From: Arsenophonus fragariae
GTDB lineage: Bacteria > Pseudomonadota > Gammaproteobacteria > Enterobacterales > Enterobacteriaceae
Assembly (NCBI GenBank): GCA_047291315.1
Contig: JBDPYZ010000001.1
Location: 217,200-281,199, forward strand
Reading direction: 5' to 3'
Length of the DNA: 64,000 bases
A program made the position numbers and the translations under genes. Positions 9,900 to 17,427 of this stretch are shown here, piece after piece; the first letter of the stretch is position 1; every line of letters begins with the position of its first letter. The notes under the pieces were generated by a model that searched no databases, was not told the DNA's origin, and saw nothing but the letters and a program-made list of their open reading frames with translations.

Positions 9900-10226
9900 A
9901 TGGTAACTGAACCTAGGCAAACCATGTGTAAGCAAATTGAAGAAAAGCTTAAATACGTTTTTTCGCCAGTATATTTAATGGTATTAGATGAAAGTGATCA
10001 ACATAATATACCGCAAGGTATTGAAAGTCACTTTAAAGTTATTTTAGTGTCAGAAAAATTTGCAGCACAAAGGATGGTTGCTCGTCACCAAGCTGTTTAT
10101 CAATTATTAACAGATGAATTATCTAATAGTGTTCATGCATTGGCATTACATACTTATACCCCAACTGAGTGGCGACAGCGTCAGCAGATAGTGTTTTCTT
10201 CACCAGCTTGCCGTGGTGTAGATTAG
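9900..10226 (+). CDS. bolA: BolA family transcriptional/Fe-S regulator
   Basis: BolA, a small regulator that in E. coli links stress to cell shape and partners with monothiol glutaredoxin GrxD through a [2Fe-2S] cluster. I chose ATG 9900 (MVTEPRQTMCKQIEEKL), giving 108 aa with purine-rich GAAAGAG at 9884-9890 as ribosome site; an in-frame TTG at 9882 is less likely. The BolA fold is clear: ESHFKVILVSEKF (about residues 40-52), the conserved RHQAVYQLL, and HALALHTYTPTEW with the invariant His. Divergent from yajG and just upstream of tig, as in E. coli. Confidence 0.94.
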   Translation: MVTEPRQTMCKQIEEKLKYVFSPVYLMVLDESDQHNIPQGIESHFKVILVSEKFAAQRMVARHQAVYQLLTDELSNSVHALALHTYTPTEWRQRQQIVFSSPACRGVD

Positions 10227-10402
10227 GTCAATTGAGGTAAAGAAATTAAATGGTTAATTACGCTGACTTAACCAGATGTTATTTAGCAATAATAGCTAGT
10301 ATAAAATACTTTTCTCGTTTTGGTTTATACTAAGTTAGTCATATCAATTTTGCTGCAAAAGCCAGTATTTAGAGTGTTTACTATTTATTATTTCACCTTT
10401 TA

Positions 10403-10431
10403 TCGACTCATCCCTTATGCATCTGTATAAT
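10403..10431 (+). promoter_or_regulatory. Probable sigma-70 promoter of tig
   Basis: Minus-10 TATAAT (10426-10431) and minus-35-like TCGACT (10403-10408) with a 17-bp spacer. Transcription would start near 10438, leaving a leader of about 158 nt before tig. Confidence 0.5.
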
Positions 10432-10437
10432 GTTGCG

Positions 10438-10595
10438 TCTAATTTTCTATAAGGTTTCGGAACGCTTCTACTTATCAGGGATCCTCAAAATAGAGGATAA
10501 ACCCGGATTTTGAGAGTAGTGTGTTGTCAGAGTAAACGCCTGATAACTTTCACTCTGGAGTTGACCGAGTACTACGATTCTTTTGAGGTAACAAG
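10438..10595 (+). other. Long, potentially structured 5' leader of tig
   Basis: The leader contains several complementary pairs: TTATCAGG (10472-10479) with CCTGATAA (10539-10546), ATCCTC (10481-10486) with GAGGAT (10493-10498), a competing CAAAAT (10486-10491) with ATTTTG (10507-10512), and CAGAGT (10528-10533) with ACTCTG (10552-10557). The last two sets overlap or enclose one another, so alternative folds are possible. No known riboswitch was recognised. Confidence 0.35.
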
Positions 10596-11900
10596 ATGCA
10601 AGTTTCTGTTGAAACAAATCAAGGCCTGTGGCGTCGTGTAACAATTACCGTTCCTAATGCCGATATTGAAAAAGTGGTGAATAGTGAACTAATTAATGTG
10701 TCGAAAAAAGCACGCATTGATGGTTTTCGTAAAGGTAAAGTACCGATGAATATCATTAAACAGCGTTACGGTACTTCTGTATTACAGGATGTGTTGGGCG
10801 ATTTAATGCAACGTAATTTTGTCAGTGCAATCATAGAACAAAAGATTAATCCAGCGGGGGAACCAAAATATCAACCTGAACAGTTTAAAACTGGTGAAGA
10901 TTTTACCTATGCTGTTGAATTTGAGGTCTATCCAGAAATTGAGCTAAAAGGTTTAGAAAATATTAAGGTTGAAAAACCTATTGTTGTGGTAAAAGATGAA
11001 GATGTTGATACTATGTTGGAAACATTACGAAAGCAACAAGCGACTTGGAAAGAGACAAAAGAGAAAGTTGGTGCAGATTCGCGAGTGATTATCGATTTTA
11101 AAGGTACAATTGATGGTGAAGAGTTCGAAGGTGGTAATGCGAGCGATTTTGTGTTGGTAATGGGTGAAGGTCGCATGATACCCGGTTTTGAAGATGGTAT
11201 TATGGGGCATCAGGAAGGTGAAGAATTTACCATCGATGTCAATTTTCCAGCCGATTATCACGCAGAGAATTTAAAAGGTAAAGCGGGTAAATTTGCTATC
11301 ACTTTGAAGAAAGTGAAACAACGTATATTACCAGAACTGACCGAAGAATTTATCAAGCAGTTTGGTGTTGCTGATGGTTCAATGGAGAGTTTACGTGCAG
11401 AAGTACGCAAAAATATGGAGCGTGAACTGAAAACTGCTGTTCGTAATCGAATTAAGATGCAAGTACTTGATGGTTTAGTTGAGGGGAACGAAATCGATGT
11501 GCCTACTTCTGTTGTTGACAGTGAAATAAATGTACTACGTCGACAAGCTGCACAACGTTTTGGTGGTAATGAAAAAAAAACGTTAGAATTACCGCGTGAA
11601 ATATTCGAGGAGCAAGCTAAACATCGAGTCATTATTGGTTTATTATTAGGTGAAGTTATCAATAAAAACTCGCTAACTGCGGACGATGCTCGTGTAAAAT
11701 CTCTGATTGAAGAGATGGCTTCTGCTTATGAAGATCCCTCTGAGATGTTCGAATACTACAGCAAAAATAAAGAGTTAATGGATAGTGTTCGTAATTTGAC
11801 GTTAGAAGAACAAGCCATTGAAATATTATTAGAAAAAGCGGAAGTAACAGATAAAGAAACTCAATTCCAAGAGTTAATGAATCAGGCTCAGATGAGGTAA
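10596..11900 (+). CDS. tig: Trigger factor, ribosome-associated chaperone
   Basis: Trigger factor docks on ribosomal protein L23 at the exit tunnel, shields nascent chains and has peptidyl-prolyl isomerase activity. 434 aa; E. coli 432. Order: N-terminal ribosome-binding domain with signature GFRKGKVPMNIIKQRYG (about residues 43-59), FKBP-type PPIase domain (about 150-245, GEEFTIDVNFPADYHAENLK), and a helical C-terminal chaperone domain. Intact, with GAGGTAAC before ATG 10596, and followed by its own terminator. Usual position before clpPX. Confidence 0.97.
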   Translation: MQVSVETNQGLWRRVTITVPNADIEKVVNSELINVSKKARIDGFRKGKVPMNIIKQRYGTSVLQDVLGDLMQRNFVSAIIEQKINPAGEPKYQPEQFKTGEDFTYAVEFEVYPEIELKGLENIKVEKPIVVVKDEDVDTMLETLRKQQATWKETKEKVGADSRVIIDFKGTIDGEEFEGGNASDFVLVMGEGRMIPGFEDGIMGHQEGEEFTIDVNFPADYHAENLKGKAGKFAITLKKVKQRILPELTEEFIKQFGVADGSMESLRAEVRKNMERELKTAVRNRIKMQVLDGLVEGNEIDVPTSVVDSEINVLRRQAAQRFGGNEKKTLELPREIFEEQAKHRVIIGLLLGEVINKNSLTADDARVKSLIEEMASAYEDPSEMFEYYSKNKELMDSVRNLTLEEQAIEILLEKAEVTDKETQFQELMNQAQMR

Positions 11901-11936
11901 TTTCTGAGTAGTGAAATGTTATTATCTGGTTTTGTG

Positions 11937-11967
11937 AAAACCCGCGGTTTTATGCTGCGGTTTTTTT
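11937..11967 (+). terminator. Rho-independent terminator after tig
   Basis: Stem AAAACC(C)CGC / GCGGTTTT around loop 11946-11956, followed by a run of seven T (11961-11967). Isolates tig from clpP. Confidence 0.8.
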
Positions 11968-11979
11968 ATCGTTAAAAAA

Positions 11980-12007
11980 CTTTTCTTTTTTCTTGAAAAA
12001 AGAAAAG
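11980..12007. repeat. Perfect 12-bp A/T-rich palindrome
   Basis: CTTTTCTTTTTT (11980-11991), 4-nt loop CTTG, and AAAAAAGAAAAG (11996-12007) form a perfect hairpin. On the minus strand it is followed by six T. The right arm overlaps the putative sigma-32 minus-35 of clpP. Confidence 0.75.
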
Positions 12008-12021
12008 AATAACCCCAGATA
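11992..12021 (+). promoter_or_regulatory. Probable sigma-32 (heat-shock) promoter of clpP
   Basis: CTTGAAA (11992-11998), 14-nt spacer, CCCCAGATA (12013-12021), close to the sigma-32 consensus CTTGAAA-N13-17-CCCCAT. Start of transcription would be near 12028. E. coli clpPX is a known heat-shock operon. Confidence 0.6.
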
Positions 12022-12170
12022 ATTTTCTATATTGTTATATGATTTTCTTCATTAAGGGGGAATATCCCTTTGTAAATAATGGTTAAGTTTGGAATTATAG
12101 TCATTCTTATTTATCTCGAGTAGAATTTAGATAGATTGGGCACCATAAAGAGTTTAATTAGGAGATGGAA

Positions 12171-12794
12171 ATGTCATATCATAATAATCAAGATCAACTT
12201 GCGCCGCATATGGCATTGGTCCCAATGGTAATTGAACAGACTTCACGTGGTGAACGTTCTTATGATATTTATTCGCGCTTACTTAAAGAAAGAATTATTT
12301 TTTTAACTGGCCAGGTTGAAGATCACATGGCAAATTTAGTGGTTGCTCAAATGCTATTTTTAGAAGCTGAAAACCCTGATAAAGACATTCATCTTTATAT
12401 TAATTCACCGGGCGGAGTCATTACTGCAGGTATGTCAATTTATGACACGATGCAATTTATTAAACCTGACGTTAGTACAATTTGTATGGGGCAAGCATGT
12501 TCGATGGGCGCTTTTCTGCTTACAGCTGGCGCTAAAGAAAAACGTTATTGTTTGCCTAATTCTCGTGTCATGATCCACCAACCTTTAGGCGGATTTCAAG
12601 GACAGGCATCTGATATTGAAATTCACGCCAAAGAAATTTTAAAAATTAAATCTCGTATGAATGAATTAATTGCTAAGCATACGGGTAAAAAAATAAAAGA
12701 GGTTGAGAACGATACCGAACGGGATCGTTTTTTATCTGCAGAGGAAGCAGTTAGTTACGGTTTGGTAGATAAAATTTATACTAATCGTAATTAA
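12171..12794 (+). CDS. clpP: ClpP, ATP-dependent Clp protease proteolytic subunit
   Basis: Tetradecameric serine protease that degrades substrates unfolded by ClpX. 207 aa from ATG 12171, which has AGGAG at 12160-12164 at proper spacing; the in-frame ATG at 12165 abuts that site and is unlikely. Catalytic triad: Ser in GQACSMGAF (about residue 111), His in VMIHQPLGG (about 136), Asp in VENDTERDRF (about 185). The residue just before the catalytic Ser is Cys where E. coli has Ala. Probably transcribed with clpX 114 bp downstream, from a heat-shock promoter. Confidence 0.97.
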   Translation: MSYHNNQDQLAPHMALVPMVIEQTSRGERSYDIYSRLLKERIIFLTGQVEDHMANLVVAQMLFLEAENPDKDIHLYINSPGGVITAGMSIYDTMQFIKPDVSTICMGQACSMGAFLLTAGAKEKRYCLPNSRVMIHQPLGGFQGQASDIEIHAKEILKIKSRMNELIAKHTGKKIKEVENDTERDRFLSAEEAVSYGLVDKIYTNRN

Positions 12795-12908
12795 TTTACA
12801 TAAATGTATGGCATGCCTGATAGTTATATACATGATTAATTAGTAACAGTTTTCTGTTACCCTCTTTGTTAAAATTAGGGTGATGGTTAAAAAAGTGAGG
12901 TTATCTGA

Positions 12909-14195
12909 ATGACAGATAAACGCAAAGAGATTTCAGGAAAGTTGCTGTACTGCTCCTTCTGCGGAAAAAGCCAGCATGAAGTTCGTAAGTTAATCGCTGG
13001 TCCGTCAGTTTATATCTGTGATGAGTGTGTTGAGCTCTGTAATGATATTATTCGAGAAGAAGTTAAAGAGATTGCACCGCATCGTGAGCGCAGCGTACTA
13101 CCTACACCCCATGAAATTCGTCATCATCTTGATGATTATGTTATTGGCCAGGAAAATGCCAAGAAAGTACTGGCGGTAGCCGTTTATAACCATTATAAAC
13201 GCCTACGTAGTGTTTTTAATGCAGGGATGAATGGTGAAGGGGTAGAGTTAGGTAAAAGTAATATTTTGCTTATTGGGCCGACAGGCAGCGGTAAGACACT
13301 ATTGGCTGAAACTTTAGCTCGTTACTTGGATGTACCATTTACCATGGCTGATGCGACAACATTAACGGAAGCAGGTTATGTTGGCGAAGATGTAGAAAAT
13401 ATTATTCAGAAACTTCTACAAAAATGTGACTATGATGTAGAGAAAGCACAGCGTGGTATCGTCTATATTGACGAAATTGATAAAATATCCCGCAAGTCTG
13501 ACAATCCGTCAATTACACGAGATGTTTCAGGGGAAGGTGTTCAGCAAGCTTTACTTAAGCTTATTGAAGGTACAATTGCTGCGGTGCCGCCTCAGGGAGG
13601 CCGTAAACATCCACAACAAGAATTTTTGCAGGTTGATACTTCTAAAATTCTATTTATTTGTGGTGGGGCATTTGCAGGTCTTGATAAAGTAATTGGACAA
13701 CGGTTAAATACACGCTCAGGTATTGGTTTCTCAGCTGAAGTAAAAAGTGAATCTGAGCGGGCGACTGAAGGTGAATTACTTTCTCAAGTTGAACCGGAAG
13801 ATTTAATTAAGTTTGGCTTGATTCCTGAGTTTATTGGTCGTTTACCTGTCGTTGCTACATTAGGTGAATTAAGTGAAAAAGCATTAATTCAGATTCTAAA
13901 AGAGCCTAAAAATGCATTGACTAAACAATATCAAGCACTTTTTGAACTGGAAGGCGTTAGTTTAGAGTTTCGTGAAGAAGCATTAAAAGCAATTGCTAAG
14001 AAAGCCATGTCTAGAAAAACAGGGGCACGTGGTTTACGTTCTATTGTGGAAGGGGTTCTGCTAGAAACCATGTATGATTTGCCGTCAATGGAGCATGTTG
14101 AGAAGGTAGTAATTGATGAAATGGTCGTTGCTGGTCAATCAGAACCTTTAATGATTTATAGCCAGCCTGATATACAAGTATCCGGTGAAAAATAA
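12909..14195 (+). CDS. clpX: ClpX, ATP-dependent unfoldase of ClpXP
   Basis: AAA+ ATPase that recognises substrates (ssrA tags, adaptors), unfolds them and feeds them to ClpP. 428 aa. N-terminal zinc-binding domain with four Cys (CSFCGKSQHEV ... ICDECVELC, residues about 16-44); Walker A GPTGSGKT (about 122-129); Walker B IVYIDEIDKI (about 182-191); ClpP-docking IGF-type loop IGFSAE near residue 275; sensor 2 MSRKTGARGLRSI. Intact, co-oriented with clpP. Confidence 0.98.
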   Translation: MTDKRKEISGKLLYCSFCGKSQHEVRKLIAGPSVYICDECVELCNDIIREEVKEIAPHRERSVLPTPHEIRHHLDDYVIGQENAKKVLAVAVYNHYKRLRSVFNAGMNGEGVELGKSNILLIGPTGSGKTLLAETLARYLDVPFTMADATTLTEAGYVGEDVENIIQKLLQKCDYDVEKAQRGIVYIDEIDKISRKSDNPSITRDVSGEGVQQALLKLIEGTIAAVPPQGGRKHPQQEFLQVDTSKILFICGGAFAGLDKVIGQRLNTRSGIGFSAEVKSESERATEGELLSQVEPEDLIKFGLIPEFIGRLPVVATLGELSEKALIQILKEPKNALTKQYQALFELEGVSLEFREEALKAIAKKAMSRKTGARGLRSIVEGVLLETMYDLPSMEHVEKVVIDEMVVAGQSEPLMIYSQPDIQVSGEK

Positions 14196-14280
14196 ATCTT
14201 AATGTTTTTCTTGATTGAAAATTGTGTAATACAGAATGAGGGGTACCCCCCTCATTTTGTATTTGATACCAAATCAGACT

Positions 14281-14309
14281 ATTGAATGTCAAAATCTTGT
14301 CCCCATATA
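14281..14309 (+). promoter_or_regulatory. Probable sigma-32 promoter of lon
   Basis: ATTGAAT (14281-14287) and CCCCATATA (14301-14309) with a 13-nt spacer match the sigma-32 pattern. As I recall it, the E. coli lon heat-shock promoter has the same TTGAATG ... CCCCATATA layout. Confidence 0.65.
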
Positions 14310-14389
14310 GCTTTATATTTAAACTGAGGTTTCTCAAAACTTTTAAGGAAACCCTAAAATTGGCATAAGCTAAACGAAGAGAGAACCTT

Positions 14390-16750
14390 ATGAATCTTGA
14401 GCGTTCCGAACGCATTAAAATTCCCGTACTGCCTCTGCGTGATGTCGCGGTTTATCCACATATGGTGATCCCATTATTTGTTGGCCGTGAGAAATCGATT
14501 CACTGCCTTGAAGCCGCAATGGATCATAATAAGCAGGTCATGTTGGTGGCTCAAAAAGAAGCGTCTACTGACGAGCTAAGTGTGAATGATCTTTTCTCTG
14601 TAGGGACAGTTGCTTCTGTTTTGCAGATGCTAAAATTACCAGATGGTACTGTTAAAGTATTAGTTGAAGGTTTGCGACGTGCAAAAATCACAACGCTAAC
14701 AGATAATGGAGAGTATTTTATAGCACAAGCTGAGTATTTTAGTTCTCCGGCTGTAGATGAGAAAGAGCAAGAAGTTCTCAATCGGACAACCATTAATCAG
14801 TTTGAAGGCTATATTAAACTGAATAAAAAGATCCCGCCTGAAGTATTAACATCATTGCATTCTATTGAACAATCGGACAAATTGGCTGATACAATCGCTT
14901 CCCATATGCCGTTAAAATTGGCGGATAAACAGCGTGTATTAGAAATGGCTGATGTGGTTGAGCGCCTTGAATATTTGATGGCGATGATGGAATCTGAAAT
15001 TGATTTACTGCAGGTTGAAAAACGTATTCGTAATCGCGTTAAAAAGCAGATGGAGAAAAGTCAGCGCGAATATTATTTGAATGAACAGATGAAAGCAATT
15101 CAGAAAGAATTAGGTGAGATGGAAGATGCACCTGATGAATATGAAATGTTCAAACGCAAAATCGAAGAAGTAAAAATGCCAAAGGAAGCTCGGCAAAAAG
15201 TGGAAGCAGAATTACAAAAATTGAAAATGATGTCACCTATGTCTGCTGAAGCGACCGTTTTACGCAGCTATATTGATTGGATGGTGCAAGTTCCGTGGAA
15301 TGCTCGCAGTAAAGTTAAAAAAGATTTGGTAAAAGCTCAGGAGACACTGGATAGCGATCATTATGGTTTAGAAGGCGTTAAGGAACGTATTCTTGAGTAT
15401 TTAGCTGTACAGAGTCGCGTGAGTAAAATTAAAGGGCCAATTTTATGTTTGGTGGGACCGCCTGGTGTTGGTAAAACATCATTGGGTCAATCGATTGCTA
15501 GAGCGACAGGGCGTAAATATATTCGTATGGCACTCGGTGGTGTTCGTGATGAGGCAGAAGTTCGTGGGCATAGACGAACTTATATTGGTTCTATGCCGGG
15601 AAAACTAATTCAAAAAATGGCAAAAGTGGCTGTTAAGAACCCTTTATTTTTGTTAGATGAAATTGACAAAATGTCCTCGGATATGCGTGGTGATCCGGTA
15701 TCGGCTTTACTTGAAGTACTCGATCCAGAGCAAAATGTTGCATTTAATGATCACTATTTAGAAGTTGATTATGATCTTTCTGATGTTATGTTCGTTGCGA
15801 CTTCAAATTCGATGAAGATTCCAGCACCGTTATTAGATCGTATGGAAGTGATTCGTCTTTCTGGTTATACTGAAGATGAAAAACTTAATATTGCGAAAAA
15901 ACACTTGTTATCCAAACAGATTCAACGAAATGCCCTGAAAAAAGCTGAGATTACGATCGACGATAGCGCAATTATTGGCATTATTCGTTATTATACACGT
16001 GAGGCTGGTGTTCGTAGTTTAGAACGGGAAATTTCCAAATTATGCCGTAAAGCAGTAAAAGCACTACTGATGGATAAATCATTGAAGCACATTGTCATTA
16101 ATCAAGATAATCTAAAAGACTATCTTGGTGTGCGTAAAGTTGATTACGGTCGTGCAGATACCGAAAATCGTATCGGTCAAGTGACTGGTTTGGCTTGGAC
16201 TGAGGTTGGTGGCGATTTATTGACTATTGAAACGGCTTGTGTACCAGGCAAGGGTAAACTCACTTATACCGGATCATTAGGTGAGGTTATGCAAGAATCA
16301 ATTCAAACTGCGTTAACTGCAGTACGGGCACGAGCAGAAAAACTAGGTATTAACGCTGATTTCTATGAAAAACGGGATATTCATGTGCATGTACCTGAGG
16401 GGGCAACGCCAAAAGATGGTCCCAGTGCAGGAATTGCGATGTGCACAGCATTAGTTTCTTGTTTGACCGGTAATTCTGTACGAGCAGACGTAGCGATGAC
16501 AGGTGAGATAACATTACGAGGGTTAGTGTTACCTATTGGTGGTTTAAAAGAAAAATTGTTAGCGGCTCACCGTGGTGGTATAAAAATTGTGCTAATTCCC
16601 GATGAAAATCGTCGCGATTTGGAAGAAATACCCCAAAATGTTATCGCAGATTTAAAAATTTACCCGGTAAAGAGTGTTGAAGAGGTTTTTTCCATTGCAT
16701 TACAAAATCCACCTTTTGGGATGGAAGTAGTGACTAAGGGATGCTATTAA
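14390..16750 (+). CDS. lon: Lon protease (La)
   Basis: ATP-dependent hexameric serine protease for misfolded and regulatory proteins. 786 aa (E. coli 784). N-terminal substrate-binding domain starting IPVLPLRDVAVYPHMVIPLF, coiled-coil region (about 190-270), AAA+ module with Walker A GPPGVGKTS (about residue 356) and Walker B FLLDEIDKM, then a C-terminal protease with the Ser-Lys dyad: DGPSAGIAM (Ser about 680) and GGLKEKLLAA (Lys about 723). Own terminator downstream and a sigma-32 promoter upstream. Intact. Confidence 0.98.
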   Translation: MNLERSERIKIPVLPLRDVAVYPHMVIPLFVGREKSIHCLEAAMDHNKQVMLVAQKEASTDELSVNDLFSVGTVASVLQMLKLPDGTVKVLVEGLRRAKITTLTDNGEYFIAQAEYFSSPAVDEKEQEVLNRTTINQFEGYIKLNKKIPPEVLTSLHSIEQSDKLADTIASHMPLKLADKQRVLEMADVVERLEYLMAMMESEIDLLQVEKRIRNRVKKQMEKSQREYYLNEQMKAIQKELGEMEDAPDEYEMFKRKIEEVKMPKEARQKVEAELQKLKMMSPMSAEATVLRSYIDWMVQVPWNARSKVKKDLVKAQETLDSDHYGLEGVKERILEYLAVQSRVSKIKGPILCLVGPPGVGKTSLGQSIARATGRKYIRMALGGVRDEAEVRGHRRTYIGSMPGKLIQKMAKVAVKNPLFLLDEIDKMSSDMRGDPVSALLEVLDPEQNVAFNDHYLEVDYDLSDVMFVATSNSMKIPAPLLDRMEVIRLSGYTEDEKLNIAKKHLLSKQIQRNALKKAEITIDDSAIIGIIRYYTREAGVRSLEREISKLCRKAVKALLMDKSLKHIVINQDNLKDYLGVRKVDYGRADTENRIGQVTGLAWTEVGGDLLTIETACVPGKGKLTYTGSLGEVMQESIQTALTAVRARAEKLGINADFYEKRDIHVHVPEGATPKDGPSAGIAMCTALVSCLTGNSVRADVAMTGEITLRGLVLPIGGLKEKLLAAHRGGIKIVLIPDENRRDLEEIPQNVIADLKIYPVKSVEEVFSIALQNPPFGMEVVTKGCY

Positions 16751-16785
16751 TACATTGATTTAAATTAAAAATTTTACATAAACTT

Positions 16786-16825
16786 AAAACTGATAAATCT
16801 TAAATGGTTTATCAGTTTTTTTATC
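16786..16825 (+). terminator. Rho-independent terminator after lon
   Basis: Perfect 12-bp stem AAAACTGATAAA (16786-16797) / TTTATCAGTTTT (16808-16819) with a T-rich tail to 16825; could work on both strands. Confidence 0.8.
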
Positions 16826-16980
16826 TACTAAATAATTTAAGTAAACAAATCTATAATTATTTGGCTGTAATATGTTTTCTTGCCATACTTTTGTAGTATT
16901 GATATGACGGTGTCATCTTGTTATGAACCGTTAGCAATATGTTTGTTTAATCCATAATTAATAAAATGGGGATGATAAGC

Positions 16981-17268
16981 GTGAAAAAGAAAGAACTAGT
17001 AGAGAAAATAGCAAAAGAGTCAAAGGCTGCTAAAACAGTAACTGAGAACGTGTTAAATGCATTTCTCAAAACTGTGTCTCAAGCTCTCAAAAAAGGAGAG
17101 AAAGTTCAGTTAATAGGCTTTGGCTCTTTTGAAGTTAAACAACGAGCAGCACGTAATGGCCGTAATCCTAAGACAGGTAAGGTAATTAAGATAGCTGCTG
17201 CAAAGGTACCGTCATTTAAAGCTGGCCAAGGATTAAAAGATACTGTTAACGGCCACAAGAAAAAATAA
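16981..17268 (+). CDS. hupB: HU-family DNA-binding protein at the hupB locus, divergent
   Basis: Histone-like HU subunit that bends DNA and compacts the nucleoid. Start chosen is GTG 16981, 9 nt after GGGG (16968-16971), giving 95 aa; the E. coli hupB start is, as I recall, also GTG. The HU signature is clear: GFGSFEVKQRAARNGRNP (about 46-63), followed by KTGKVIKIAAAKVPSFKAG. The N-terminal half (KKKELVEKIAKESKAAKTV) differs strongly from the enterobacterial HU-beta consensus and looks more like Firmicutes-type HU, and there is a basic extra tail GHKKK. Position between lon and ppiD says hupB. Its divergence could be fast evolution or replacement. Confidence 0.9.
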   Translation: MKKKELVEKIAKESKAAKTVTENVLNAFLKTVSQALKKGEKVQLIGFGSFEVKQRAARNGRNPKTGKVIKIAAAKVPSFKAGQGLKDTVNGHKKK

Positions 17269-17334
17269 GGATTGCTGCATACTGTTAACGGATAAACTAA
17301 AACTGAATCAATTGTTTTAGTAAGTTAGAATCGG

Positions 17335-17367
17335 GCGCATCATAAAAATGATGCGCTTTTTTCTTTT
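17335..17367 (+). terminator. Rho-independent terminator after hupB
   Basis: Perfect 9-bp stem GCGCATCAT (17335-17343) / ATGATGCGC (17348-17356), loop AAAA, tail TTTTTTCTTTT. Confidence 0.88.
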
Positions 17368-17427
17368 AAGCTAAAATAGCGTATTATGCGCCTATTTACT
17401 TTGATTAAAACGGAGAGTAGCCTCTTT

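Noticed and set aside
11258..11662. Long open frame on the minus strand inside tig
   Set aside because: It is antisense to an intact tig, Ser/Arg/Phe-rich, without a ribosome site or homology; a codon-composition shadow.
14196..14389. Possible SraA small RNA between clpX and lon
   Set aside because: Only the lon heat-shock promoter is recognisable; I cannot support an RNA from sequence alone.
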